From Methanobacteriota archaeon (GTDB taxonomy: Archaea; Thermoplasmatota; Thermoplasmata; RBG-16-68-12), in the NCBI GenBank assembly GCA_005878995.1, contig VBME01000084.1:1-19657 (forward strand): a stretch of 19,657 nucleotides of DNA. The letters run 5' to 3'. The notes below the pieces were generated by a model that made no database searches, had not been told where the DNA came from, and worked only from the letters and a program-made list of their open reading frames with translations. Of this stretch, positions 1-7,210 are shown piece by piece. Position 1 is the stretch's first letter. Every line of letters starts with the position of its first letter. Position numbers and translations under genes: made by a program.

Positions 1-911
1 TTCGGCAAAAGGCGGACCACCGTCGATTCGAGCTTCGCGCGCTTCAGTGCGGGCACGTCGTCGCGAAGCACCCACCCGACCTGTCTCCCGATGTTGACCG
101 GTGCCAGCTCCGCCTCGAGGTGCCCCCAAATCCCGCGGGCGTCGGCGGCCGTCATGTACGTCCACTGGGCGAAGTCGCGCACCGTCGCGGGACCATGCGC
201 TCCGAGGTACCGTCGCAGAAGCTCGAGCTCCGCCTGCTCGGCGGGCCGATCCTTCCAGTTCCGGATCCACTCCTCCGGGCGCACGAAGGTCGCCTCGGCG
301 CCACGACTCGGGCCGAAGCAGGCGAGGCCCCGGGTACACGCGAGGAATACGATGCCGTCGAGCGACAACACGGTCCCGGCGATCCGAAACCCGGTGGCGT
401 TCGACTTCCCGCCCCAGCCGCGACCGGATTTGGCGAGGACCTTAACCCCGAGCGACGCGCTGACCCGTTCGGCGATCTCGGTGCGCGTGAGGGGCCGATC
501 GAGCACGGCCCGCATCCCTCGGACGAGTCGGTCTACGGCGTCGATCGGAAACCCCCGGCGGACCATCCACGCCGTCGAACGCGCGTCGCGCCGACTGCCC
601 CGAACGAAGACGGCGAAGTCCTTCGATGGGATGAGGTGAAGTGCGCCCCGCATACACCAGGTCTTCACGAGGGTCCGGTCTCGCCATAGGGCGTGCTCGA
701 CATCTTCCACGGAAATGTCGCGGGTCCTAGCGGCTAATGACATTTGCGCGGCGGAGAGCACCTGGGCTTGTGTCCCCGCCATGTCGCCCGCCACCCGCGC
801 GAGCGCCGAGGCCTGCGCCCGCTCCACGAGGTGATGACGGGAGAGACGGAAGGCCGCAACGCGTTCCGGGGAGACGACCGGCGCATCGGGGACGTTCGTG
901 CTCGCGGCCAT
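1..911 (-). CDS. AlkZ-like winged-helix DNA-binding protein (HTH_42 family), 3' end outside the window
   Basis: My reverse-strand translation gives about 303 residues from an ATG at 911 and runs off the left edge, so the C-terminus is missing (the family is usually 350-400 aa). The sequence matches the winged-helix HTH_42 family (PF06224), which includes the bacterial DNA glycosylases AlkZ and YcaQ that remove bulky or crosslinked alkyl bases. Residues 46-50 read GTQAQ, so Q48-A-Q50 fits the catalytic QxQ motif of the AlkZ branch. The stretch WCMRGALHLIPSKDF near residues 85-99 (arginine then aliphatic-His-Leu) is also typical. A box A lies about 29 bases upstream (936-943), so translation is probably leaderless. 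The family is clear; glycosylase activity is inferred from the motif. A non-enzymatic DNA-binding role is the alternative. Confidence 0.82.
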   Translation of the reverse strand, partial: MAASTNVPDAPVVSPERVAAFRLSRHHLVERAQASALARVAGDMAGTQAQVLSAAQMSLAARTRDISVEDVEHALWRDRTLVKTWCMRGALHLIPSKDFAVFVRGSRRDARSTAWMVRRGFPIDAVDRLVRGMRAVLDRPLTRTEIAERVSASLGVKVLAKSGRGWGGKSNATGFRIAGTVLSLDGIVFLACTRGLACFGPSRGAEATFVRPEEWIRNWKDRPAEQAELELLRRYLGAHGPATVRDFAQWTYMTAADARGIWGHLEAELAPVNIGRQVGWVLRDDVPALKRAKLESTVVRLLP

Positions 912-935
912 CGTACGCCCCGCACACCGATTTTC

Positions 936-943
936 GGGATAAT
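936..943 (-). promoter_or_regulatory. Box A (TATA) for the AlkZ-like gene
   Basis: The reverse strand reads ATTATCCC, centred about 29 bases before the ATG at 911. That is the spacing expected for an archaeal TATA box driving a leaderless or near-leaderless transcript. Confidence 0.5.
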
Positions 944-983
944 GCTTTGCGGGAGGTCCATGGACGACGGCCGTCTCCGAAAC

Positions 984-989
984 CTTAAG
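984..989 (+). promoter_or_regulatory. Box A (TATA) for the deaminase gene
   Basis: CTTAAG lies about 45 bases before the GTG at 1032. Transcription would start near 1012 and give a leader of about 20 bases. That leader carries GGTGA at 1021-1025, matching the archaeal 16S tail, six bases before the start codon. Confidence 0.45.
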
Positions 990-1031
990 ACGAGCGGCGA
1001 GTTCATCGCCTCCCGGCGAGGGTGAACGCGC

Positions 1032-1445
1032 GTGGGAAAAATCGAACGGCCGAGCGTGGAGAGCCTGATCATGGACTTCGCGATGTCCCTGACGCGCCGG
1101 GCCACTTGCAAACGCGCCCAGTTCTCGTGCGTCATCACCTCCGAAGACATGACCCAGATCTACGGATTTGGCTACAATGGAACCGCAAAAGGGTTTTCGC
1201 ACGACGATTGCAAGGCGGACCTACCGGGCGGCTGCGGCTGCGTGCATGCGGAGCAAAACGCCTTGATCAAAGTCCGTGTGAACGACCCCCGTAAGGTCGT
1301 CTTCGTGACCGGTCAACCGTGCATCACGTGCGCCAAACTGATCATCAACTCGGGTGCCTCGAAAATCTACTATCGGTCCGCGTACCGATCGGACGAAGGG
1401 CTCGAGCTCTTCAACCGTGCCGGAATCGAGGTCGAACGCGTCTAG
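1032..1445 (+). CDS. Deoxycytidylate (dCMP)/cytidine deaminase family protein
   Basis: A 137-residue zinc-dependent deaminase. H72-A-E74 (in CVHAEQNAL) and P96-C97-x2-C100 (QPCITC) are the conserved zinc ligands and proton-shuttling glutamate. Further cysteines C60, C68 and C70 just before the HAE motif resemble the ComEB-type dCMP deaminases, which bind an extra zinc. The likely reaction is deamination of dCMP to dUMP for dTMP synthesis. Substrate choice is inferred from family resemblance, and another CMP/dCMP-deaminase-fold role is possible. The GTG start is supported by GGTGA six bases upstream; an internal ATG at 1071 would remove the first helix. The gene is divergent from the AlkZ-like gene, with about 120 bases between the two starts. 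Confidence 0.85.
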   Translation: MGKIERPSVESLIMDFAMSLTRRATCKRAQFSCVITSEDMTQIYGFGYNGTAKGFSHDDCKADLPGGCGCVHAEQNALIKVRVNDPRKVVFVTGQPCITCAKLIINSGASKIYYRSAYRSDEGLELFNRAGIEVERV

Positions 1446-1513
1446 TCATCCGACCAGATTCCTCAAGACGCGGCGAATCTCCGGCCGCTGATTGCCACGA
1501 CGAACTTTGAGGT

Positions 1514-1981
1514 TTATCTCGGGCGACAAGCTCGTTCAGACCCAAACCCAGTAGCCCAAGATCGCCCCATCAGAAGGTACGAAAGGATCCAGAAGCCCTG
1601 GTTGATCCCCACGAGCCTCCCCGGGCGGCCTTCGAAGATCGCCCCGGACACCCCGGTCGTCATGAGGAACCCGAACCAGACCAGGAAACCGACGATGAGG
1701 CCGCCGGCGATCCCCTTCGGCAGCCCAGCGACGTTGGCGTCTCTTGCGTATTGGATCAAGAGCCCGAGCACGAACGACGCGATGAACGCCCCGACCAACC
1801 CGGCTGCGAACCCTTTGGACGCCCGCTTCCGCATCGCCTCCATGTCCGCCTCGGTCTTCCCGAGCGCGGCCATCCACGCCTTCCCGAAGGCGGGACCGTA
1901 CCAAATTCCCCCGATGACAAAGCTCACGGTCGTCGCCACAATCACGCCGATAAAGAAGTTCGCATCGAACATGACCGACAT
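1514..1981 (-). CDS. DUF1761 family membrane protein, with an apparent frameshift near its 3' end
   Basis: A small integral membrane protein with four predicted helices (about residues 8-30, 57-79, 88-112 and 122-145). It matches the DUF1761 pattern, including GGIWYGPAFGKAWM near the N-terminus. Function is unknown. As read, the frame ends at 1514 with a charged, non-helical tail after SYLLMG. One extra base in the C-run 1565-1568 (G-run on the coding strand) would restore AILGYWVWV and a stop at 1536-1538. That ending completes the fourth helix and gives 148 residues, a normal family length. The start at 1981 has a GAGGAGG ribosome site about ten bases upstream. The true product is therefore probably 1536-1981 with a one-base deletion, whether a sequencing error or a mutation. 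Confidence 0.8.
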   Translation of the reverse strand: MSVMFDANFFIGVIVATTVSFVIGGIWYGPAFGKAWMAALGKTEADMEAMRKRASKGFAAGLVGAFIASFVLGLLIQYARDANVAGLPKGIAGGLIVGFLVWFGFLMTTGVSGAIFEGRPGRLVGINQGFWILSYLLMGRSWATGFGSERACRPR

Positions 1982-2021
1982 GCGGTCCGCCTCCTCGGCC
2001 CCGTCGACACAAGCCCGTCCG

Positions 2022-2029
2022 CTAATATG
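2022..2029 (-). promoter_or_regulatory. Possible box A for the DUF1761 gene
   Basis: The reverse strand reads CATATTAG about 45 bases before the start at 1981. Transcription would begin near 2000, leaving a short leader that contains the GAGGAGG ribosome site. Confidence 0.35.
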
Positions 2030-2067
2030 GCTTTCCCCGGCCCCGATGAGGACCCACGAAGACCCGT

Positions 2068-3129
2068 TCAGCCAGGGTCTGGGACCGACCTAGGAGATGG
2101 ACTGGCCCGCGGCGTCGGTGCGGGGGCGCCCGCCGCCGTCTTCGTCTCGGGTCTTGGCGGCTTGAGCAAATCCCGGATGACCGGCGTGAAGGGGTCGACG
2201 AGACCGCCCGCGAAGCCGCGCTCGCCCAGCCGCAGGACGTCCGATTCCTGGAGACCCCCGCCAACATAGAGCTCGAGGTCGAGCCCATCGAGGGCCGCCA
2301 GGAAGGCGGGATCCGGCCCGAGCTCCGACCCGAGCCGACGAAGGTCCATCACGCAGACCGCAGAGAAACCAATTTCGCGAAGCGCTTTCACGTCTTCGCG
2401 GAGATCGCCCCGGTCTTCGCGGACATCGCGCCACACGACCTTGCCGTCCCAGTCGAGACACGGGAGGACCTCGGATGACAGCGCATAGAGGACCGAGAAC
2501 GCGTCCAGCGAGGCGAGCGTCTTCGAGCCCGCAACGACGCGCTCGACATCGAGCATGTAGCCGTCCATGACCTCCTCCGGCTCCCGGCCGCCCGACTCGA
2601 GCCACACGTCGCACCGCTTCACGAGATGGCGCGTGACCTCGAAGTTCGGGTTCGCGCGGTTGACGCCGGCGAGGTCGAGCATGAACACCCGGGAGGCGTT
2701 GTACCGCGGCCCGCCGATCGCGTCCCAGTACTCCTGGAAGGACACGCGGTACGCCGTCGGGCTCAGGTGTCCCGCGTCCCACCGCACCCCGGTGACCGAC
2801 GCGACGCGACCGGGCAGGAGGTCGAGGCCTCGGATGTCGATCAAGGGATCCGTCTGGATCGGCAGGATCGGGATCGTCACGACGCCTTTCGCGGCGGCTT
2901 TCGGTTCCGGGTCCCACATCCCCTTCTTCTCCCGTTCGAACTGGTCCCGCGCGCCCTCCGTGTCGAAGAAGATTGGGAGGCCCTCGTGGCCGCACGCATG
3001 GCACACGTACGATCGGCTGTCACTATCAATCCCCGCGATCGGACCCATCACGAGGAGCTTCGGATGGACCTGATTACTCCCGCATCGCGCACACGCGGCA
3101 AAGTCCGTCGGACCGAAACGTCCGGCCAT
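2068..3129 (-). CDS. Zinc ribbon fused to a HisA/HisF-like TIM barrel (COG1411-like)
   Basis: A 353-residue protein. Residues 13-16 (CARC) and 43-46 (CHAC) form a four-cysteine zinc ribbon. From about residue 94 to 320 the chain follows a HisA-type TIM barrel: PLIDIRG with D98 at the end of strand 1, FMLDLAGVN, SGGREPEEV, CLDWDGK with D226 in the second catalytic-Asp position, VMDLRRLGSELG, and a phosphate-binding G290-G-G292. This resembles the archaeal proFAR-isomerase-related orphans of COG1411, whose reaction is not settled, more than true HisA. The N-terminal ribbon and a proline/alanine-rich tail (about 325-353) are additions. It lies ten bases downstream of the DUF2080-like gene on the same strand, so the two are probably co-transcribed. 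A role in histidine synthesis is not supported by context. Confidence 0.72.
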   Translation of the reverse strand: MAGRFGPTDFAACARCGSNQVHPKLLVMGPIAGIDSDSRSYVCHACGHEGLPIFFDTEGARDQFEREKKGMWDPEPKAAAKGVVTIPILPIQTDPLIDIRGLDLLPGRVASVTGVRWDAGHLSPTAYRVSFQEYWDAIGGPRYNASRVFMLDLAGVNRANPNFEVTRHLVKRCDVWLESGGREPEEVMDGYMLDVERVVAGSKTLASLDAFSVLYALSSEVLPCLDWDGKVVWRDVREDRGDLREDVKALREIGFSAVCVMDLRRLGSELGPDPAFLAALDGLDLELYVGGGLQESDVLRLGERGFAGGLVDPFTPVIRDLLKPPRPETKTAAGAPAPTPRASPSPRSVPDPG

Positions 3130-3139
3130 CCGATCCGCC

Positions 3140-3286
3140 TCATTCGACGCGAATCACTTTCACGCGTTTGCCAATCCAGTTCGGAGGAAGGTACACGCGG
3201 CCGGAACTCCCGCTCTTCGCCACGACCTTCTCGACCATCTCCTGACCGAACACCTCGAACTTCGCTTCCTTCCGGGTGCGCGCCAC
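3140..3286 (-). CDS. DUF2080-like mini-protein
   Basis: A basic protein of about 48 residues whose C-terminal half reads SGRVYLPPNWIGKRVKVIRV. This is the signature of the small archaeal DUF2080 family (PF09853), often labelled transposon-associated; its fold may be AbrB-like. No transposase lies nearby, so the family label should not be read as a mobile element here. I chose the GTG at 3286 because a G-rich ribosome-site-like stretch lies just upstream and a box A sits at 3319-3325. The open frame continues to an ATG at 3376, but that extension would translate across the promoter. A small DNA- or RNA-binding role is possible but unproven. Confidence 0.6.
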   Translation of the reverse strand: MARTRKEAKFEVFGQEMVEKVVAKSGSSGRVYLPPNWIGKRVKVIRVE

Positions 3287-3318
3287 TCGGGACCCCCCGC
3301 GTCGTACTCCCAACGGAC

Positions 3319-3325
3319 GGATAAG
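3319..3325 (-). promoter_or_regulatory. Box A for the DUF2080-like / HisA-like gene pair
   Basis: The reverse strand reads CTTATCC about 36 bases before the GTG at 3286. It resembles the ATTATCC box of the AlkZ-like gene. It lies in the 120-base divergent region shared with the methyltransferase at 3407, for which I see no equally clear box. Confidence 0.45.
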
Positions 3326-3406
3326 GCTTGCGGGGGCGACTATGTTGTAGCTATCCCCGTCAAAAGGAATCCTCAATACGGCAACGGCACATGCCGGGCC
3401 GCAAGC

Positions 3407-4165
3407 ATGCCTTCACGCCCGAAACGCAAACGCGGGCCGGTCCAGTCGTTCGATCTGTACGCCCGTGCGATGCTGGACTACTGGCTCGGCAAGCAGGTCG
3501 TCTTCGAGTTCGAGCGAGACGACGGGTACCGGAGCCGGTCCCGGGTCGAGGCGTACTTCGCCCCGCCCGCGAAGTGGTTGAAAGTCGAGCGGGAGGCGAT
3601 GAAGGAAGTCCGCGGCCGGGTCCTCGACGTGGGTTGCGGACCGGGCCGCCATGCGCTCTATCTCCAGCGGAAACGGCATCGTGTGGTGGGGATCGACGCC
3701 TCGCCAACGCAGGTGGCGCTCGCCCGAATCCGCGGGGTCGAGGAGGTCTACCAGGCGAGCGTGCAGCGGCTGCCGCGGGGGCTGGGGACGTTCGACACGA
3801 TCATCCTCATGGGGAACAACCTCGGCCTCGCCGGGGACGTCCCGCGGATGCGACGATTCCTGCGAGACGCGCGGCAAATTTCGACGGCCCGCGGGCGTCT
3901 CATCGGCAGCACCCGGATCCCGGGGACGTGGATTCGACAGCACCTGCCCTACGTGAAATGGAATATCGCACGCGGCCGCCCACCCGGACTCCTCACGTTG
4001 CGCGGACGGTACAAGGGTCGCGTCGGCGATTGGTTCGACCTCCTGTTGTTATCGCCGGATGACCTCGCCGAACTCGCGCACGCGACGGGCTGGGATCTCG
4101 TGCGGGTCCTCTACGAGCCGCGAGAGGATGCCGCCAGCTACGTCGGCGTGCTGCAACGTCGTTGA
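3407..4165 (+). CDS. Class I SAM-dependent methyltransferase
   Basis: A 252-residue Rossmann-fold methyltransferase. Motif I is VLDVGCGPG at residues 72-80, followed by VVGIDASP with D97 as the acidic residue expected to hold the SAM ribose. FDTIILMGNNLGL near 130 fits the motif IV region. The first 50 residues (FDLYARAMLDYWLGKQ) and the late LLSPDDLAELAHATGW helix are recognition-type parts of the fold. The substrate cannot be told from sequence; small-molecule methyltransferases of this shape are common. The gene is divergent from the DUF2080-like gene and is followed after 78 bases by the BoxB-like gene. The ATG at 3407 is the first good start and there is no clear ribosome site. Confidence 0.85.
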   Translation: MPSRPKRKRGPVQSFDLYARAMLDYWLGKQVVFEFERDDGYRSRSRVEAYFAPPAKWLKVEREAMKEVRGRVLDVGCGPGRHALYLQRKRHRVVGIDASPTQVALARIRGVEEVYQASVQRLPRGLGTFDTIILMGNNLGLAGDVPRMRRFLRDARQISTARGRLIGSTRIPGTWIRQHLPYVKWNIARGRPPGLLTLRGRYKGRVGDWFDLLLLSPDDLAELAHATGWDLVRVLYEPREDAASYVGVLQRR

Positions 4166-4243
4166 GCCCTGAGCAAAGATCGAGTCACTCCGAGGCTTCC
4201 GAGAAAAGGTTCATCCCGTACGACGGCCATCGGAACGACCGGC

Positions 4244-5662
4244 ATGCCTTTCCTCGACCAGTTCCGGCTCGAGGCGCTCCCGCAAGCGTGGCAAGACGAA
4301 GGACGGCGTTGGCAGGAGACCTATTTCCCGGAGATGCCGGCCGTCCTCGACCCCGCGAACTGGAAGCGGTACTACCCGGACACGCCCCTCCCCCGGCTGA
4401 GCGTGATCATGGCGAAGCCCGATGGGTTCGCGGGATTCGCCCAGAAGGTCGTCGGGGCGAGCGCTGCGACCGCGAGCCTCGCGAATCGCGTGTGGACCGC
4501 CGACAAGATGCCGGACGCCCAGTTCATGACCGCGCTCAAGATCATCCGCGCGCAGGCCTCGACGGAACTCGGATCGATCCAGCAGCACCGGATGGTGTAC
4601 GAGCAACTCGATGGCGGGTCTCTGACCGGTCTCGACCGGGAGATTGTCGAAGGCATCCACCGCACGGATACAGGAGGCCACCGCCTCGACGCGATCTCTT
4701 TCTCGAAGAAACGCGTCTGCGTCGAGGAGCTGCGACATCACATGCAGATGGCGGGCGTGCTGACCCTCGACGCGACGTTCGACAAGCCGCGGTGGGGACG
4801 ACACTGGGCGACCGAGACGATGGAAGAACTGTTCGCCATGAAGCCTGGCGAACACGTCCTCGATGCGTTCAACATCGAGTTCAAGAGCCTCATGGACTCC
4901 GCGACGTTCATGTCGTTCATCGATCGGGTCGGGAAGTTCCAGCTCGAGATGCAGCATCACTTCCTGTACGGACCGATGGCCGTGAGCATGCCGTGGATGC
5001 GCTGGGTTGAGGAGTCGTATCACCTCGCCGCGGGCGAGACGCTGATGAAGGCGATCGCGGTCGCGGGCACCTTGGACGGCGGGAACTTCGGGATCGAGGA
5101 TCTGCAGAAGACGCTGAACATGTGGTACCCGCGCGGCCTCGAGATGTTCGGATCGGAGCTCGGTGGAGACCTCGTGAAGGGCGTGTTCAAGACGCTCAAG
5201 AATCGCGAGGCGCAGACGATTTACATTGACGAGGTCCTCGGCAAGGTCAAGGACGCGAACCTCGCGATCATCCAGGCGCAGGGCCGTTGCAATCGGGAGG
5301 AGGCGGAGGCCGCTCTGCGCCGAATCGTCGAGAAAGGCGAGACCGTTCACGGCCTGGCGAAGCACGACCTGCTGTTCCTCCCCGACCGGCGGTTCTTCCG
5401 GATTCGCGGGCTTGCGGAGTACGGTGACTACCGCAATCCCGGCGCGGACGCCGCGGGCGTCGGCTACGTGTACTTGCCGTACGACGTCCACGGAGAGTTG
5501 CTGACCGACCACGCCAAGCCCATCGAACGAGCCGCCTACGTCGACTACCTCCGGACGGTCCTCCCGGACCGGTACATGCAGAGCCGCCACTGGGACTTCG
5601 TGAAGACGGACTTCCTGTTCAACGACATGTGGGGCACGCCGGAGCCGGCCGCGCACGCGTAA
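4244..5662 (+). CDS. BoxB-like diiron oxygenase (benzoyl-CoA epoxidase / PaaA-PaaC superfamily)
   Basis: A 472-residue ferritin-like protein, almost exactly the length of bacterial BoxB, the diiron subunit that makes benzoyl-CoA 2,3-epoxide. Two ExxH motifs are visible: E162-x2-H165 (VEELRHHMQM) and E257-x2-H260 (VEESYHLAAGET). Between them FIDRVGKFQL places D227 where BoxB has its aspartate ligand, with ligand spacing close to BoxB. The first-helix glutamate is not certain (E108, E120, E133 and E136 are candidates). No reductase or ferredoxin partner (BoxA) and no PaaB/C/E genes are nearby. A crotonase follows after about 50 bases but has its own promoter. I infer oxygen-dependent attack on an aromatic or unsaturated acyl-CoA; the actual substrate is unknown. 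Confidence 0.75.
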   Translation: MPFLDQFRLEALPQAWQDEGRRWQETYFPEMPAVLDPANWKRYYPDTPLPRLSVIMAKPDGFAGFAQKVVGASAATASLANRVWTADKMPDAQFMTALKIIRAQASTELGSIQQHRMVYEQLDGGSLTGLDREIVEGIHRTDTGGHRLDAISFSKKRVCVEELRHHMQMAGVLTLDATFDKPRWGRHWATETMEELFAMKPGEHVLDAFNIEFKSLMDSATFMSFIDRVGKFQLEMQHHFLYGPMAVSMPWMRWVEESYHLAAGETLMKAIAVAGTLDGGNFGIEDLQKTLNMWYPRGLEMFGSELGGDLVKGVFKTLKNREAQTIYIDEVLGKVKDANLAIIQAQGRCNREEAEAALRRIVEKGETVHGLAKHDLLFLPDRRFFRIRGLAEYGDYRNPGADAAGVGYVYLPYDVHGELLTDHAKPIERAAYVDYLRTVLPDRYMQSRHWDFVKTDFLFNDMWGTPEPAAHA

Positions 5663-5670
5663 GGGCCAGC

Positions 5671-5678
5671 TTTTATTA
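5671..5678 (+). promoter_or_regulatory. Box A for the first crotonase gene
   Basis: TTTTATTA lies nine bases after the BoxB-like stop codon and about 40 bases before the crotonase ATG. This is one of the clearest TATA boxes in the window. It implies a promoter for the crotonase in addition to any read-through. Confidence 0.6.
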
Positions 5679-5713
5679 CGGCCCGGTCCCTTGGGACCGA
5701 CCGAGGCGGAGTG

Positions 5714-6502
5714 ATGGACCTCACGTACATTTCTCTGGAGAAGAAGGACCGAGTCGCCGTCGCCTGGCTGAACAAGCCCAAAGCCAACACGTACGACGCG
5801 GACTTGATGCGCGACCTGAACACGATGATCGACGACGTTCGTTTCGATGACGACGTCGACGTGTGCGTCCTCGCGTCCAAGCTCGATGGCGTCTGGTCCG
5901 CCGGCGCGGACATCAACCTGCTCGCATCGTCGACGCCGGACTACAAGGCGATGTTCTGCCTGAATTGTCAGGAGACGCTGAACAAGATGGAAAGCACGCC
6001 GAAGCTGTTCATCGCCGCGATTGACGGCCACTGCGTCGGCGGCGGCCTCGAGATCGCGATGGCGACGGACCTCCGGCTCGCGTCGGATGGCGCGTGGCGA
6101 ATCGGGCTTCCGGAAGTCACCCTGGGCGTCCTCCCTGGGACCGGCGGCACGCAGCGCCTGCCGCGCCTCGTGGGCAAGAGCCGCGCGATCGATCTGATGG
6201 CGACGGGTCGGATGCTCACGCCGAAAGAGGCGCTGGACTGGGGCCTGCTGAACCGCGTATTCCCGCGGGCGAAGTTCTGGGACGACACGATGGCGTTCGC
6301 GAAGGGCCTGACGTATCCGCAGCACGCCGCGCGCGCAGTCGGCTTCATCAAGCGATCCGTCACGGAAGGAATTGAGATGCCGATGTACGAAGGGTTTGCC
6401 CTCGAGCGGGAATTGCAGAACCGCCTCTTCGCGATGGCCGACGCGAAGGAAGGCTTCCGCGCGTTCCTCGAGAAACGCAAGCCCGTGTTCCAGGGCAAGT
6501 GA
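5714..6502 (+). CDS. Enoyl-CoA hydratase/isomerase (crotonase family), next to the BoxB-like oxygenase
   Basis: A crotonase-fold protein of about 262 residues. It has the oxyanion-hole segments SAGADINLL (about 63-71) and CVGGGLE (about 107-113). Both catalytic glutamates of true hydratases are present: the E of GGGLEIAM (about 113) and the E of GLPEVTLGVLPGTGGTQRL (about 134). The C-terminal FRAFLEKRKPVF tail is standard. The likely reaction is hydration or double-bond isomerisation of an acyl-CoA, as in beta-oxidation or after ring epoxidation (PaaG-like). It is half the length of the dihydrodiol lyase BoxC, so it is not BoxC. A GTG lies directly before the chosen ATG; GAGGCGGAG just upstream can serve either. 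It is probably paired functionally with the preceding oxygenase. Confidence 0.88.
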   Translation: MDLTYISLEKKDRVAVAWLNKPKANTYDADLMRDLNTMIDDVRFDDDVDVCVLASKLDGVWSAGADINLLASSTPDYKAMFCLNCQETLNKMESTPKLFIAAIDGHCVGGGLEIAMATDLRLASDGAWRIGLPEVTLGVLPGTGGTQRLPRLVGKSRAIDLMATGRMLTPKEALDWGLLNRVFPRAKFWDDTMAFAKGLTYPQHAARAVGFIKRSVTEGIEMPMYEGFALERELQNRLFAMADAKEGFRAFLEKRKPVFQGK

Positions 6503-6557
6503 CCTCCCGTCCGCGGACGGAAACGGACTTGGGTCGATGGAAACCGACGGAGGTCAC

Positions 6558-7037
6558 GTGTCGGATCAGCTAGGCATTCGGACGGCTCGAATTGGCGATC
6601 TGGATGGACTCGCGCGAATGTGGGAAAAGCTTGCAGAGTATCACGTGGAGCTCGGCGGCCCGGAATACCGCCTCGCACCTCGATGGAGGGGCGAGTGGCA
6701 ACGCTTCGCGCGCAATCACATCGGCCGCAAGGACCGCCTCTGCCTCACGGCCGAGATTGACGGGGTTGCGGTCGGCTTCCTCCTCGCGGCGATTCTCCAG
6801 CGGCCGAAGGTCTTCGCGCACCGAGCGTACGGACACATCTACGACGTCTTCGTCGAGGAGGGTAACCGGAAACAGGGAACGGGGGAGGCGTTGGTCGACG
6901 CGGCGATGGATTGGTTCCGGGCTCATGGGGTGAACCGCGTGGAACTGTACACCCACGCCAAGAACGCGCTCGGCCTGCGCTTCTGGCGAAAGATGCGGTT
7001 CGAGACGACCGTGCACATCATGGATCGTCGAATCTAG
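6558..7037 (+). CDS. GNAT family N-acetyltransferase
   Basis: A single GNAT domain of about 159 residues. The acetyl-CoA loop is visible as R104-K-Q-G107-T-G109 after the strand IYDVFVEEG, matching the R/Q-x2-G-x-G/A motif. It is followed by helix GEALVDAAMDWFRAHG and the late FWRKMRFE segment typical of the fold. The acceptor is unknown; a small amine, an amino acid or a protein N-terminus or lysine are all possible. I chose the GTG at 6558 because GGAGGT lies just before it, although the spacing is short. An ATG at 6537 in the same frame would add seven residues. It lies between two crotonases but nothing in it points to acyl-CoA breakdown. Confidence 0.85.
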   Translation: MSDQLGIRTARIGDLDGLARMWEKLAEYHVELGGPEYRLAPRWRGEWQRFARNHIGRKDRLCLTAEIDGVAVGFLLAAILQRPKVFAHRAYGHIYDVFVEEGNRKQGTGEALVDAAMDWFRAHGVNRVELYTHAKNALGLRFWRKMRFETTVHIMDRRI

Positions 7038-7210
7038 CTGCAGAACGGGGTTTTCGCGGTGGCCGCCGGCCCACCTGCTAGTTGCCCCTGGAAATCGAGC
7101 CTTTCCGCTCCGAGCGAGACGTAACTCTGCAGCGCCGCCTAGATGGTATTATCTGCGTCTCGGTGAATCAGCCTGCAAGCCTCAGCACGACGTAGGGGGC
7201 CTGCACCTCG

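Noticed and set aside
1..689. Plus-strand frames of 114-189 codons near the left edge.
   Set aside because: They lie opposite the AlkZ-like gene, which has a recognisable family sequence and catalytic motif on the minus strand.
4211..6325. A 704-codon open frame on the minus strand opposite the BoxB-like and crotonase genes.
   Set aside because: It is arginine/histidine/valine-rich with no fold signature. It mirrors two genes with clear catalytic motifs; GC-rich codons leave few stops on the opposite strand.
7038..7210. A possible tRNA or small RNA between the acetyltransferase and the small membrane protein.
   Set aside because: No acceptor/T-arm pattern or long paired stem was found by eye. 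The CTGCAG repeats at its left end are too short to mean anything.
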